DNA of 20,963 bases, from positions 1 through 20,963 of the forward strand of contig CAYMRB010000140.1 in the NCBI GenBank assembly GCA_964392615.1. The letters run 5' to 3'. This document shows, in pieces, positions 1 to 9,034 of the stretch. Each line of letters opens with the position of its first letter. Within the stretch, counting starts at the first letter, position 1. A program made the translations under genes and the position numbers. Source of the stretch: CAYMRB01 sp964392615. Lineage in GTDB: Bacteria > Planctomycetota > UBA8108. The notes beneath the pieces were generated by a model. That model worked only from the letters and a program-made list of their open reading frames with translations, was not told where the DNA came from and made no database searches.

Positions 1-9
1 CGGGGCCGG

Positions 10-66
10 AGTCGTGGTCGGCGTCTGCGGCGTCGGCGGCGGCGGTGTCGGAGTCGGCGTCGGCGT
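10..66. repeat. GTCGGC-rich low-complexity tract
   Basis: The first 66 bases are dominated by imperfect GTCGGC/GGCGTC repeats. On the plus strand, in the frame of the following NIF3 gene, the tract reads as an Ala/Ser-rich string and is open to the left edge. On the minus strand one frame reads as a Thr-Pro-rich string of the TPTPTP linker type. No start codon with a ribosome site supports a minus-strand gene, so the tract could be the N-terminal part of a longer NIF3 protein, the edge of another gene, or a non-coding repeat. Confidence 0.5.
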
Positions 67-125
67 CGATCGTCGCCGATTCGGGCTCGGCCCGTTCGCC
101 CGGCTCGCGGTATCAAGTCCGCGCC

Positions 126-980
126 ATGCCCCGAACCTTCGAACGAGTCCTCGCCGCTCTCGAGCAAGTCGCGCCGCTGTCACTCGCTGCGGAGTGGGAC
201 AAGGTCGGCTTGCTGATCGAGCCGTCCGAGCGTCGTGACGTGCGGCGCGTGTTTCTGACGATCGACCTGACGGAAGCGGTGCTCGACGAGGCGCTGTCCG
301 GTCGGGCCGACCTCATCGTCGCGTACCACCCGCCGATCTTCCTGCCTCTGGAGCGGCTGACGATGGTCGTGCCGCGCGAGCGAATCATCGCGCGATGCGT
401 GCGCGCCGAGCTCGCGGTGTACTCGCCGCACACCGCGCTCGATGCCGTTGCCGGAGGCGTCAATGACTGGCTTGCCGACGGGCTCGGAGCTGGGGAGCGG
501 CACGCGATCGAGCCGCTTTCTCCGCTCGGGGCGGAGCCGGTCGACGCACAGCCCGCGGCGGGAGAAACGGACGGCGCCGAGCCGATCGTGGGGCAGGGGC
601 GGCTGCTGCGGCTAGCGCGCCCCGTCACGCTCGCGACCATCGTGCGGCGCGTCAAGCGTCACCTCGGTCTCGCGCGCGTTCGCGTGGCGGCACCGAGCCA
701 TCGAGATCCGAGGGAAGTGCAGGTCGCGACGATCGCGATGTGTCCCGGCGCCGGGGGCTCGGTCGTCGACGCCTGTGACGCGGACGTCTGGCTGACGGGC
801 GAGATGCGTCACCACGACGTGCTCGCCGCGAACGCGCGCGGCATCGCGGTGATCCTCACGGATCATACGAACACGGAGCGCGGCTACCTGCCGATTCTAC
901 GGCAACGGCTGCTGGACGAGCTCGGCGGCGTCCGGATCGACGTGTCGACCGTCGATGACGACCCGCTGCGCATCGTCTGA
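126..980 (+). CDS. NIF3/YbgI-family dinuclear-metal-centre protein
   Basis: 284-residue protein of the NIF3 (YbgI, 'GTP cyclohydrolase 1 type 2') family, toroidal hexamers with a two-metal site whose cellular role is still debated. Family motifs appear in order: WDKVGLLIEP near residue 25, ADLIVAYHPPIF with the metal-site His, YSPHTALDAVAGGVNDWL, then, after an insert, MCPGAGGS, WLTGEMRHHD and DHTNTERGYL near the C-terminus. The His of 'HTNTER' and its Glu are the second metal-ligand pair in the family. The forms YHPPIF and H-T-N-T-E-R-G-Y-L look more like eukaryotic NIF3L1 than E. coli YbgI (THHPLIF). ATG 126 was chosen because homology starts there; the frame stays open upstream to the left edge and no clear Shine-Dalgarno is visible, so a longer start is possible. 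It converges on the pilin gene with only 8 bp between stops. Confidence 0.9.
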   Translation: MPRTFERVLAALEQVAPLSLAAEWDKVGLLIEPSERRDVRRVFLTIDLTEAVLDEALSGRADLIVAYHPPIFLPLERLTMVVPRERIIARCVRAELAVYSPHTALDAVAGGVNDWLADGLGAGERHAIEPLSPLGAEPVDAQPAAGETDGAEPIVGQGRLLRLARPVTLATIVRRVKRHLGLARVRVAAPSHRDPREVQVATIAMCPGAGGSVVDACDADVWLTGEMRHHDVLAANARGIAVILTDHTNTERGYLPILRQRLLDELGGVRIDVSTVDDDPLRIV

Positions 981-988
981 GTGGGACG

Positions 989-1444
989 TCACTCCAGCGG
1001 CGGGCTCGTATGCGTCGGCAGGCCGCTCGCAGATACCCGGATGACGCCGCGAGTGTCGACGTAGAAGCGCCGCTCGCCCGTGGTCGAGTCGAGAGGCATC
1101 GCGATGACGGACCAGAAGGCGTCGTCGTTTTCTCGGGTGACGATGTGGAAGCCGTAGCCCGACCGCGATCCCGACTCCGGGAAACCGGGTATCGGATCGA
1201 ATCCGTCGATGAACCCGGCGTCGACCAGGTCGAACCCGCGCGCGGCGAACTTGCCGAATCGTGTGTGGTACTGCTGTTGGGCCGCCACGCAGCTCCGCAG
1301 GACGCCGATGGCCGCCGACTCGTTGGCCGACGTCTTGGACCGTCCGAGGTTCGGCAGCGCGAAGGCGGCGATTAGCGCGATGATCGCGACGACAACCATC
1401 ACCTCGATGAGCGAAAACGCGGCGTTGTGACTGGATCGGATCAC
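989..1444 (-). CDS. prepilin-like protein (type IV pilin/pseudopilin N-terminus)
   Basis: 151-residue protein with a class III signal: a short basic leader, then A|FSLIEVMVVVAIIALIAAF, the N-methylation motif with Glu at +5 and a roughly 20-residue hydrophobic helix that both anchors the protein and packs into the fibre core. The residue before the cleavage point is Ala instead of the usual Gly, which some prepilin peptidases accept. The C-terminal half is soluble, rich in Gly and aromatic residues, and ends with a 'YVDTRGVIRVS' segment as in GspG-like pseudopilins that carry a processed-sample strand. It is not the DUF1559 type common in planctomycetes. Start is GTG at 1444. No other pilus gene is adjacent, so it is an orphan here and its machine cannot be named. 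Confidence 0.8.
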   Translation of the reverse strand: MIRSSHNAAFSLIEVMVVVAIIALIAAFALPNLGRSKTSANESAAIGVLRSCVAAQQQYHTRFGKFAARGFDLVDAGFIDGFDPIPGFPESGSRSGYGFHIVTRENDDAFWSVIAMPLDSTTGERRFYVDTRGVIRVSASGLPTHTSPPLE

Positions 1445-1530
1445 GACGAGATCAAGTGCCTCAAGAGACCCCCCACAAACGTACGATGCCGCTGTGCGAC
1501 CGTCTCGTCAGGCGGACTATCGGTCGATCG

Positions 1531-3027
<1,497 letters not shown>

Positions 3028-3050
3028 GGCGCGTCGGATAGCGTTCCGCG

Positions 3051-5594
3051 TCAGTCGATGGTCAGAAACTCGTTCGTGTTGTAGAGCGCGCGGCAGAAGC
3101 TCTCGAGGCCGTGCGCAGCGATCAACGCGAGTGCCGCGGTCGTCTCCTCGGTTTCGGGAGCGCGACACAGGGCGAGCCGGAATGCGCGCCGCACCTGGTG
3201 TTCCGTGGCGTCGCCGCACTCTCGCTCGAGCCGGACCGCGAAGAGCTGCGCCTGCTGCAGCATGAAGGGGCTGTTGAGCAGGTTCAGCGCCTGCAGCGGC
3301 GTCGTCGATCGATTGCGCCTCGGGGCCGTCTGCGCGCCGTCCGGACAATCGAACGCGCCGAACGTCTCGTCCTGCTCCATGCGCGGCTTGAACTGATAGA
3401 TCATGCGGCGCCACTCCCCTGGCCCGAAGCGACGCTTCGGAACGTAGACGTGCACGTAGTTGTCGTTCGGCTCGAAGACCTCGTATCCCGGCCCTCCCAT
3501 GCGCAGGTCGATGCGATCGCTCACCTGGAGGATCGCGTCGCGAATCGGTTCCGCCTCGAGTCGCCGCGGCGGGTAGCGCCACAGCAGCTCCGTGCCGGCA
3601 TCGACGTTGAACGCGGCGGCGTGCGGCGCGCTCGACTGGCGGTAGGTCCGCGACAGGACGATCGCGCGGTGCATCCGCTTGATGCTCTGGCCGCTCGCCA
3701 GGAACTCCGCCGCGAGCCAGTCCAGCAGCTCCGGATGCGTCGGACGCGCGCCGGCGGCGCCGAAGTCGCTCGGCGTCGCGACGATGCCGCGGCCGAAGTG
3801 GTGGTGCCAGATGCGGTTGACGAGCACGCGCCACGGAAGCGGATTCCTCGTCGCGGTGACCCAGCGCGCGAACGCGACGCGACGGTCGCGGTCCGACGTC
3901 GTGCCGTCGAGACCGAGGTCGCCACCGAGCACCGCGAGGCCGCCGGGCGCGATGATCTCGCGCTTCGTCATCGGATCGCCGCGGTGTAGCAGATGGTTCG
4001 CATCGGGTCGTGTCATCCGACCGGCGTAGACCTTCCGCGCGGTTTCGCCAGCGGCGAGCTCCGCCGCGGCAGCGGACCGACGGGCGATCAGGCGCTCCAC
4101 CTGCGCCGCCCGCTGCGGGTCCATGCCGACCGCGAACGAGCCCTCGACCGGGAACGGAGCGCGGTCCTCCGACGACGCGACGAGCGTCCAGCGCTCGCCG
4201 TCGGTCGAGACCTCGACGCGGTAGGCCGTCGCGACGCGATCGGCGTAGAGGCCCTCGCGGTCGCGCGCCCACACGACGCGGTCGATGAGCGCTTTCGCCG
4301 CGAGCTCGATCTCGACGCGGCCGCGGCCTGACGTGTTCGAGATCCAGCTGCGGCCGTTGCCGTACCGACCATCGATCAGATGCTCGAGCTTGTGCAGCGG
4401 GTTGCCAGCGAAGTCGCCCGACGACGTCGCTCGCGCTCCGGCACTCGCGAGCGCAACATTGCGCGGCGTCTCCTCGGCCGTGAACACCTCGAGCTCGTCG
4501 ATGCACGGCTCGGCGCCATTCGTCGCGAGGATCGTGAAGCGGACGAACCGCGCGCGCTGCGGCGCGAATCGCTCCGTATTGACTCGCGCGTCGACGGGCA
4601 GTCGCAGCGACGAAGCCCCGGCTGCCGGTCCGAGGGGGCCGCGCTCGTCGGGCCACACGGTGCGTCCGGTCGTCGCGGGCTTCTCGAACGCGGCGATGGC
4701 GCGATCGACGCGCTCGATCTCCGCGCGCAGTGTCGCGGCGCGCTCGCGACGCTGCGCGTCCTCGTGCGTGCGCCACTCGCGCTCGCCGTGTTGCACGCCG
4801 CGGAAGACGCCGACGACTGCGTAGTAGTCGCCCTGCTCCAGCGGATCGAATTTGTGTTCGTGACAGCGCGCGCAGCCCACGGTGAGTCCCAGGACCGCGC
4901 TGCCCGTCGTTGACACGATGTCGTGAAGCTCGTTCGCGCGCTGGTTCAGCGTCAGCTCGACGTCGGGGCTTTTGACCGCATCCCACGGACCGCCGACGAG
5001 GAAGCCGGTCGCGGCGTCGACGCCGACCGTATCGCCGGCGAGCTGCTCGAAGATGAATCGCGCGTACGGAAGATCGTCGTTGAACGCCTCGATGACCCAA
5101 TCGCGGTACGGCCAGGCGTTCTTGCGCGGCGTGTTCGTCTCGAAGCCGTTCGTCTCGGCGAAGCGGACGACGTCGAGCCAGTGCCGCGCCTGGCGCTCGC
5201 CGAGCCGCGGCGACGCGAGGTATCGGTCGACGAGCTTCTCGACCGCCTCGGGCTCGGGATCGGCGAGGAACGCGTCGACCTCCTTCGGGGTAGGCAGGAC
5301 GCCGAGGAGATCGAGCGACAGCCGGCGGATTAGCGTGCGGCGATCGCACGGCGGCGAGAGCTCCAAGCCGGCGGCTCGCAGTCGCTGCCCGACGAATCGA
5401 TCGATTGCGTGTCGCGGCGCATCGTCGCGCCCCCGCGGTACCCGCGGTACTCGCGGCCGGCGCAGGGGGCGAAATGCCCAGACGGACGGGCGGTCGAGCG
5501 GTTCGCCGCGATCCGGCTCAGCACGGAGGGGCGGGGCTGCGGCGGCGATGCACAGAACGGCGGCGACGGCGAGCCGCGTGCGGACGGTTCTCAT
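3051..5594 (-). CDS. DUF1549/DUF1553 domain protein with discoidin-like insert
   Basis: 847-residue secreted protein. Residues 1-25 form a Sec signal peptide (MRTVRTRLAVAAVLCIAAAAPPLRA). DUF1549 (PSCyt2) covers about 55-270, with RRLSLDLLGVLPTPKEVDAF, RHWLDVVRFAETNGFE and a C-A-R-C-H motif (Cys241, Cys244, His245) resembling a c-type heme site. A central insert at about 345-475 has discoidin/F5-8C features (FVRFTILATNGAEPCIDELEVF; YRVEVSTDGERWTLV), suggesting carbohydrate or ligand binding. DUF1553 (PSD1) covers about 575-830, with WRVLVNRIWHHHFGRGIV and TPLQALNLLNSPFM. The usual N-terminal PSCyt1 cytochrome domain is absent. It is the first gene of an operon with the DUF1501 gene. The enzymatic role of such pairs is unknown; polymer degradation or redox work outside the cytoplasm is an inference from the family. 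Confidence 0.93.
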   Translation of the reverse strand: MRTVRTRLAVAAVLCIAAAAPPLRAEPDRGEPLDRPSVWAFRPLRRPRVPRVPRGRDDAPRHAIDRFVGQRLRAAGLELSPPCDRRTLIRRLSLDLLGVLPTPKEVDAFLADPEPEAVEKLVDRYLASPRLGERQARHWLDVVRFAETNGFETNTPRKNAWPYRDWVIEAFNDDLPYARFIFEQLAGDTVGVDAATGFLVGGPWDAVKSPDVELTLNQRANELHDIVSTTGSAVLGLTVGCARCHEHKFDPLEQGDYYAVVGVFRGVQHGEREWRTHEDAQRRERAATLRAEIERVDRAIAAFEKPATTGRTVWPDERGPLGPAAGASSLRLPVDARVNTERFAPQRARFVRFTILATNGAEPCIDELEVFTAEETPRNVALASAGARATSSGDFAGNPLHKLEHLIDGRYGNGRSWISNTSGRGRVEIELAAKALIDRVVWARDREGLYADRVATAYRVEVSTDGERWTLVASSEDRAPFPVEGSFAVGMDPQRAAQVERLIARRSAAAAELAAGETARKVYAGRMTRPDANHLLHRGDPMTKREIIAPGGLAVLGGDLGLDGTTSDRDRRVAFARWVTATRNPLPWRVLVNRIWHHHFGRGIVATPSDFGAAGARPTHPELLDWLAAEFLASGQSIKRMHRAIVLSRTYRQSSAPHAAAFNVDAGTELLWRYPPRRLEAEPIRDAILQVSDRIDLRMGGPGYEVFEPNDNYVHVYVPKRRFGPGEWRRMIYQFKPRMEQDETFGAFDCPDGAQTAPRRNRSTTPLQALNLLNSPFMLQQAQLFAVRLERECGDATEHQVRRAFRLALCRAPETEETTAALALIAAHGLESFCRALYNTNEFLTID

Positions 5595-5780
5595 CGTGGC
5601 GACGGGTCCTCCCTGACGATCCCGGCGGGTCGGCCGTCAGTGTACACGCAGCGCCTTCCGGTCTCGATCCTGATCGAGACAGCCCTTTTCCAACGGACTG
5701 TTGACTCGCACCACGGTTGCCCCGAGGATCAGGGCGGAGCTGGCTCGCCGCCGCGAGCCACCGGCTATGTGGAGGTTCCG
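5595..5780. promoter_or_regulatory. divergent intergenic region with promoter-like elements
   Basis: This 186-bp spacer separates the leftward DUF1549/DUF1501 operon from the rightward thioredoxin-like gene, so it must hold promoters for both. Leftward, a TACACT -10-like box lies at 5644-5639 (minus strand). Rightward, TTGACT at 5701-5706 is a -35-like box with a weak GAGGAT at 5724-5729, 17 bp on. A GGAGG ribosome site at 5771-5775 precedes ATG 5781. The palindrome at 5661-5680 lies between the two candidate promoters. These assignments are visual and weak. Confidence 0.35.
5661..5680. promoter_or_regulatory. 9+2+9 bp perfect palindrome, candidate operator
   Basis: GTCTCGATC and GATCGAGAC form a perfect inverted repeat around a CT spacer. 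The 2-nt spacer is too short for a good hairpin loop, no U-tract terminator geometry fits the divergent setting, and the position between two divergent starts suits a dimeric regulator. The left half overlaps the -35 area of the leftward promoter candidate. Confidence 0.45.
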
Positions 5781-6446
5781 ATGAGAAGACTCGCGATTGC
5801 CGTCGCCGCGTTGTCGGTCGTTGTCACGATGCCTGCTACGCCCGCCTGGGCGGGGTGAGGTGGCGGATACGGGCCCGGGAGGCTCATCCGAGGCAAGCTG
5901 CCAAAGTTCACGTGGGGCGAGTGGCACGTCGTCGTGAAGGGGCAGGAGACGACGCACGAGGCGAAGCCCGTCGAGAAGGGGCGCACGGCTCCCGTGCAGC
6001 CGCCCCGGCCGCAAGAGAAGAAGAAGAAGTCGAAGGTCGAGAAGGAGCTCTGCGTCCTCGAGCGCGCCTACGCGACGAAGCTGCCCGTGATGCTGTACTT
6101 CCACGCTGCCAAGAACCGCGTCATGCGGAAGCACTGCAGCACGATGGACAAGCTGATCTTCCGTCAGAAGCCTCTGACGGCACTCGGCCGCAACTTCCAC
6201 GCGTGCCGCATCGACGCGGAGAAGGTCGACAAGGACATCATCAAGACCTACAAGGTCAAGACGGCCCCGACGCTGCTCTTCCTCGACTACGAGGGCAAGG
6301 TCGTCCGGCGCATGACCGGGAGAATCGCACCGCAGAGCCTCCAGAAGGTCATGACGGCCGTCGTCGTGCAGAACAAGAAGAAGCGCGACGCACAGGCGAA
6401 GAAGGAAGCGAAGAAGGCCGAGAAGGACGCGAAGAAGAGCGCCTGA
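5781..6446 (+). CDS. exported thioredoxin-fold protein, frame interrupted by in-frame TGA at 5856
   Basis: ATG 5781 has a good ribosome site (GGAGG, 5771-5775) and encodes a 25-residue Sec signal peptide (MRRLAIAVAALSVVVTMPAT, then PAWAG). Codon 26 is TGA (5856-5858). The same frame then continues without interruption, with high GC3, through GGGYGPGRLIRGKLPKFTW to a thioredoxin-fold domain and stops at 6444-6446. The fold is recognised from KLPVMLYFHAA, then CRIDAEKVDKDIIKTYKVK and TAPTLLFLDYEGKVV with the cis-proline. The CxxC redox pair is missing; one Cys (KHCSTMDK) remains near its place. The tail is Lys/Ala-rich (KKEAKKAEKDAKK). An alternative start, GTG 5934, would drop the signal peptide and lacks a clear ribosome site. 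Possible readings are a nonsense mutation or sequence error (TGG Trp to TGA), or recoding of the TGA; see the finding on this codon. Confidence 0.7.
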
Positions 6447-6460
6447 CGCCTCGCGGGCTG

Positions 6461-6516
6461 TCGCGTCGGAGCGTTCGCGTCGGAGCGTTCGCGTCGGAGC
6501 GTTCGCGTCGGAACGT
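6461..6516. repeat. 14-bp tandem repeat, four copies
   Basis: Unit TCGCGTCGGAGCGT occurs at 6461-6474, 6475-6488 and 6489-6502 exactly, and at 6503-6516 with one G-to-A change. It fills the spacer between the thioredoxin-like stop (6446) and the ribosome site of the M64 gene (about 6527). The unit length is not a multiple of three, consistent with a non-coding minisatellite. Confidence 0.95.
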
Positions 6517-6535
6517 CCCACAACCCGGAGGCAAT

Positions 6536-7981
6536 ATGTTCAGCACCTTCTTGGTCGCGGCGCTCGCGGTCTGCGCGTCGCCCGCCGACTCTGCGGCGGA
6601 ATCGAAGAACGACGCCGCGTCCCGCTTCGCGACGTACTTCACCGGGGCGACGCTGCGCGTCGACTACTACCACAGCGGCGTCGCGACCGAGGAGCACGTC
6701 AGCCTGGATCGCGTGCGTCTCGAGGGTGACTGGCCGGGCAGTCGAGTGCACTTGCTCGACCACACGAACCTCGGCAAGTACCTGTTCGTCGTCACCGACC
6801 TCGCGTCGCAGCGTACGCTGTACACGCGCGGGTTCTGCAGCATCTACGGCGAGTGGGAGACGATCGGCGAAGCGCGCCAGGGGACCTGGCGCACGTTCCA
6901 CGAGTCGCTGCGCTTCCCGGAGCCGAAGCGGCCGTTCCAGGTGACGCTCAGAAAGCGCGGCGGGGACGGAGCGTTCCGAGAGATCTGGTCCGTCGTGGTC
7001 GATCCGAACAGCCGCTTCGTCGACCGATCGCCGATCCGGCCGGCCGGCAGCGTTCACGAGATCGCGGTCCACGGTCCGGCGGCGACGAAGGTCGATCTCC
7101 TCGTTCTCGGCGACGGCTATGCGGCTGACGAGGCGGCGAAGCTCTTCGGCGATGCGAAGCGACTGACGGGCAAGCTGTTCGCGACCGAGCCGTTCCGCTC
7201 GCGCCGGCGGGACTTCAACGTGCGCGTCATCGCGGTGCCGAGCCCGCGGTCGGGCATCTCGAACCCGCGTAAGAGCGAGTGGGTCGACAGTCCGCTCGGG
7301 CTGAGCTTCAACGCGTTCGACAGCGACCGGTACGTTCTCACCTATCGCAACCGCGCGCTACGCGACGTGGCCGCACAGGTCGACTACGACCACCTGATGC
7401 TGCTCGCGAACACCGCGAAGTACGGCGGTGGGGGCATCTTCAACCTGTGGGCGACGTGCGCGGCGGACACGTCGCAGGCGGACTACATCTTCGTCCACGA
7501 GCTCGGCCACAGCTTCGCGGGTCTCGCCGACGAGTACTACACGTCCCAAGTAGCCTATGAGGAGTTCACGCCGCCGGGGACCGAACCGTGGGAGCCGAAC
7601 GTCACCGCGTTCCTCGACCCGCAGCGGCTGAAGTGGCGCGAACTGGTGACGGCGGCGACGCCGCTGCCGACGCCGTGGAATCAGGCCGTGTACGACAAGG
7701 CGTCGTACGACTATCAGAAGAAGCGCCGCCGGCTGATCGAGACCGGCGCGCCGGTCGCCGCGATGGACGCGCTCTTCCGCGACATCCGCGAGCGCACCGC
7801 GCCGATGCTCGCGGCGGAGAAGCACGCGGGGCAGGTCGGCGCGTTCGAGGGCGCCGGCTACCAGGCCAAGGGGCTGTACCGTCCGTCCGTCGACTGCATC
7901 ATGTTCTCGCGCAACCCGAGCGGCTTCTGCCCCGTCTGTGCGCGGGCGATCGAGCGCGTGATCGAGATGTACGCCGAGTAA
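6536..7981 (+). CDS. secreted M64-family zinc metallopeptidase
   Basis: 481-residue protein with a Sec signal peptide (MFSTFLVAALAVCASPADSA). The catalytic domain is of the M64 (IgA-peptidase-like) family: VDLLVLGDGYAADE near residue 185, then the zinc motif HELGHSFAGLADEYY, with His321, Glu322 (general base), His325 and the Asp332/Glu333 pair typical of the extended M64 motif. A C-terminal Cys cluster (CIMFSRNPSGFCPVCARAI) follows, as in other bacterial M64 members. The N-terminal 170 residues look like a beta-rich domain that precedes M64 catalytic domains. ATG 6536 follows CCGGAGG at 6525-6531 at normal spacing. It lies 89 bp after the thioredoxin-like gene on the same strand and converges on the isomerase-like gene with 15 bp between stops. 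The natural substrate cannot be read from the sequence. Confidence 0.92.
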   Translation: MFSTFLVAALAVCASPADSAAESKNDAASRFATYFTGATLRVDYYHSGVATEEHVSLDRVRLEGDWPGSRVHLLDHTNLGKYLFVVTDLASQRTLYTRGFCSIYGEWETIGEARQGTWRTFHESLRFPEPKRPFQVTLRKRGGDGAFREIWSVVVDPNSRFVDRSPIRPAGSVHEIAVHGPAATKVDLLVLGDGYAADEAAKLFGDAKRLTGKLFATEPFRSRRRDFNVRVIAVPSPRSGISNPRKSEWVDSPLGLSFNAFDSDRYVLTYRNRALRDVAAQVDYDHLMLLANTAKYGGGGIFNLWATCAADTSQADYIFVHELGHSFAGLADEYYTSQVAYEEFTPPGTEPWEPNVTAFLDPQRLKWRELVTAATPLPTPWNQAVYDKASYDYQKKRRRLIETGAPVAAMDALFRDIRERTAPMLAAEKHAGQVGAFEGAGYQAKGLYRPSVDCIMFSRNPSGFCPVCARAIERVIEMYAE

Positions 7982-7996
7982 CGGCGGAACCGTGTC

Positions 7997-9034
7997 CTAC
8001 GACAGGTGCTGCCGCAGGAGCGCGAGGCTCTTCGGCACGGCCGTCGCCGCCGGCTCCTTGCCCTCGAACTCGAGCGAGATCCAACCGCGGTAGTCGTGAC
8101 GGTCGAGGATCTTGCCGACGCGAGCGTAGTCGAGGTCGAGCGTGTACCAGTGCCCACCGCCGTAGTACGTCTTCGCCTGGACGAGCACGGTCTTCGAGGC
8201 GAGCTTGTCGAGACGGTCGTACGGATCCTCGAGGAAGTTGCCGGTATCGAGCGTGACGCGCAGCCACGGCGAGTCGATCGCGTCAACGACGCGCAGCACG
8301 CCCTCCGGCGTCAGCCCGAGTCCCCAGTGGTTCTCGAGGCCGAGGACGACGCCCGCCTGAGCCGCGGCGTCGATACACTTCGCGAACGAGTCGATGACCC
8401 ACTTGAAGCCGTCGTCGTCCGTGTAGCCGGGAAGGCGCGGCTCGAGCCCGCGGTTCTTCATGAGCTCGTCGAACGATTTCGACGTGCGCCAGCGGCCGGT
8501 GTTGACGCGCATCGTCGGGATGCCGAGCTCGTGGGCGACCTCGATCTGGGCCAAGGTTCGGTCGACGTTCGACTGCCGCTTGGCCTCGTCCGGCGTCACG
8601 AAGCCCTGGTGGGTCGAGAAGCCCATCAGCGCGAGGCCCGACTCGAACGCTCGCCTCTTCAGTCCTTGCAGATAGTCGTTCGGCGGCCGGTGGTTCTCGG
8701 CGGTGACGCCCGGCATCTGCACATGCAGGATCTCGACGCCGTCGAAGCCCATCGCCGCGGCGTGGTCGATGCAGGTCTCGATCGGCACCTTCTCGCCCTC
8801 GAAGCCCCAGAACGAGTACGTCGACACGCCGATCGGCCGACGTCTTACGGGGACCGAGCCACTGACGGCAGCGTCGGGGGCGGCAGCGTCGGGGGCGGCA
8901 GCGACGGCGGGGGGGACAGCGGGCTGTGAATCGCCGCAACGCGTGGTCTGGCAGCCCGTCCAGGCAGCTCCCGACGCGAGGCCGGCGGCGACGGGAAGGG
9001 ATCGGCGGAGGAATTCTCGGCGGCTCGAGGACAT
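7997..9034 (-). CDS. Tat-exported sugar phosphate isomerase/epimerase-like TIM-barrel protein
   Basis: 345-residue protein of the xylose-isomerase-like TIM barrel (AP endonuclease 2) superfamily, common in planctomycetes next to sugar catabolism genes. The N-terminus has a Tat signal, SSRREFLRRSLPVAAG (residues 3-18), and a Cys28 in AAWTGC that resembles a weak lipobox. An Ala/Pro/Asp-rich linker follows. The barrel starts at IGVSTYSFWGFEGEKVP and shows the strand-end acidic and His residues of the metal site: GFDGVEILHVQMPGV, LGLENHWGLGLT, RVTLDTGNFLEDPYDRLDKL and GWISLEFEGKE. Start is ATG 9034, just before the Tat signal; an upstream in-frame start at 9133 would add a Pro/Arg-rich extension without homology. 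The exact substrate is not known. Confidence 0.9.
   Translation of the reverse strand: MSSSRREFLRRSLPVAAGLASGAAWTGCQTTRCGDSQPAVPPAVAAAPDAAAPDAAVSGSVPVRRRPIGVSTYSFWGFEGEKVPIETCIDHAAAMGFDGVEILHVQMPGVTAENHRPPNDYLQGLKRRAFESGLALMGFSTHQGFVTPDEAKRQSNVDRTLAQIEVAHELGIPTMRVNTGRWRTSKSFDELMKNRGLEPRLPGYTDDDGFKWVIDSFAKCIDAAAQAGVVLGLENHWGLGLTPEGVLRVVDAIDSPWLRVTLDTGNFLEDPYDRLDKLASKTVLVQAKTYYGGGHWYTLDLDYARVGKILDRHDYRGWISLEFEGKEPAATAVPKSLALLRQHLS
8866..8910. repeat. 15-bp in-gene tandem repeat
   Basis: Unit CGGCAGCGTCGGGGG occurs at 8866-8880 and 8881-8895, with a diverged third copy at 8896-8910. On the minus strand it encodes the Ala-Pro-Asp-rich linker (repeats of PDAAA) between the Tat signal and the TIM barrel of the isomerase-like protein. 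The unit is a whole number of codons, so copy-number change would only alter linker length. Confidence 0.85.

Noticed and set aside
1..125. Minus-strand gene encoding a Thr-Pro-rich linker at the left edge
   Set aside because: One frame reads TPTPTP-like, but there is no usable start codon near it and simple repeats give such strings by chance.
3028..5349. A long upstream extension of the DUF1501 reading frame on the minus strand
   Set aside because: It is Arg-rich and lies wholly antisense-frame within the DUF1549/DUF1553 gene; the Tat signal and family homology begin at ATG 3027.
5934..6446. Thioredoxin-like gene starting at GTG 5934 as a complete cytoplasmic protein
   Set aside because: No clear ribosome site there, while ATG 5781 in the same frame has GGAGG and a signal peptide; the interrupted longer gene explains more.
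6461..6516. CRISPR-like array
   Set aside because: The units are only 14 bp and adjoin with no spacers; it is a simple tandem repeat.
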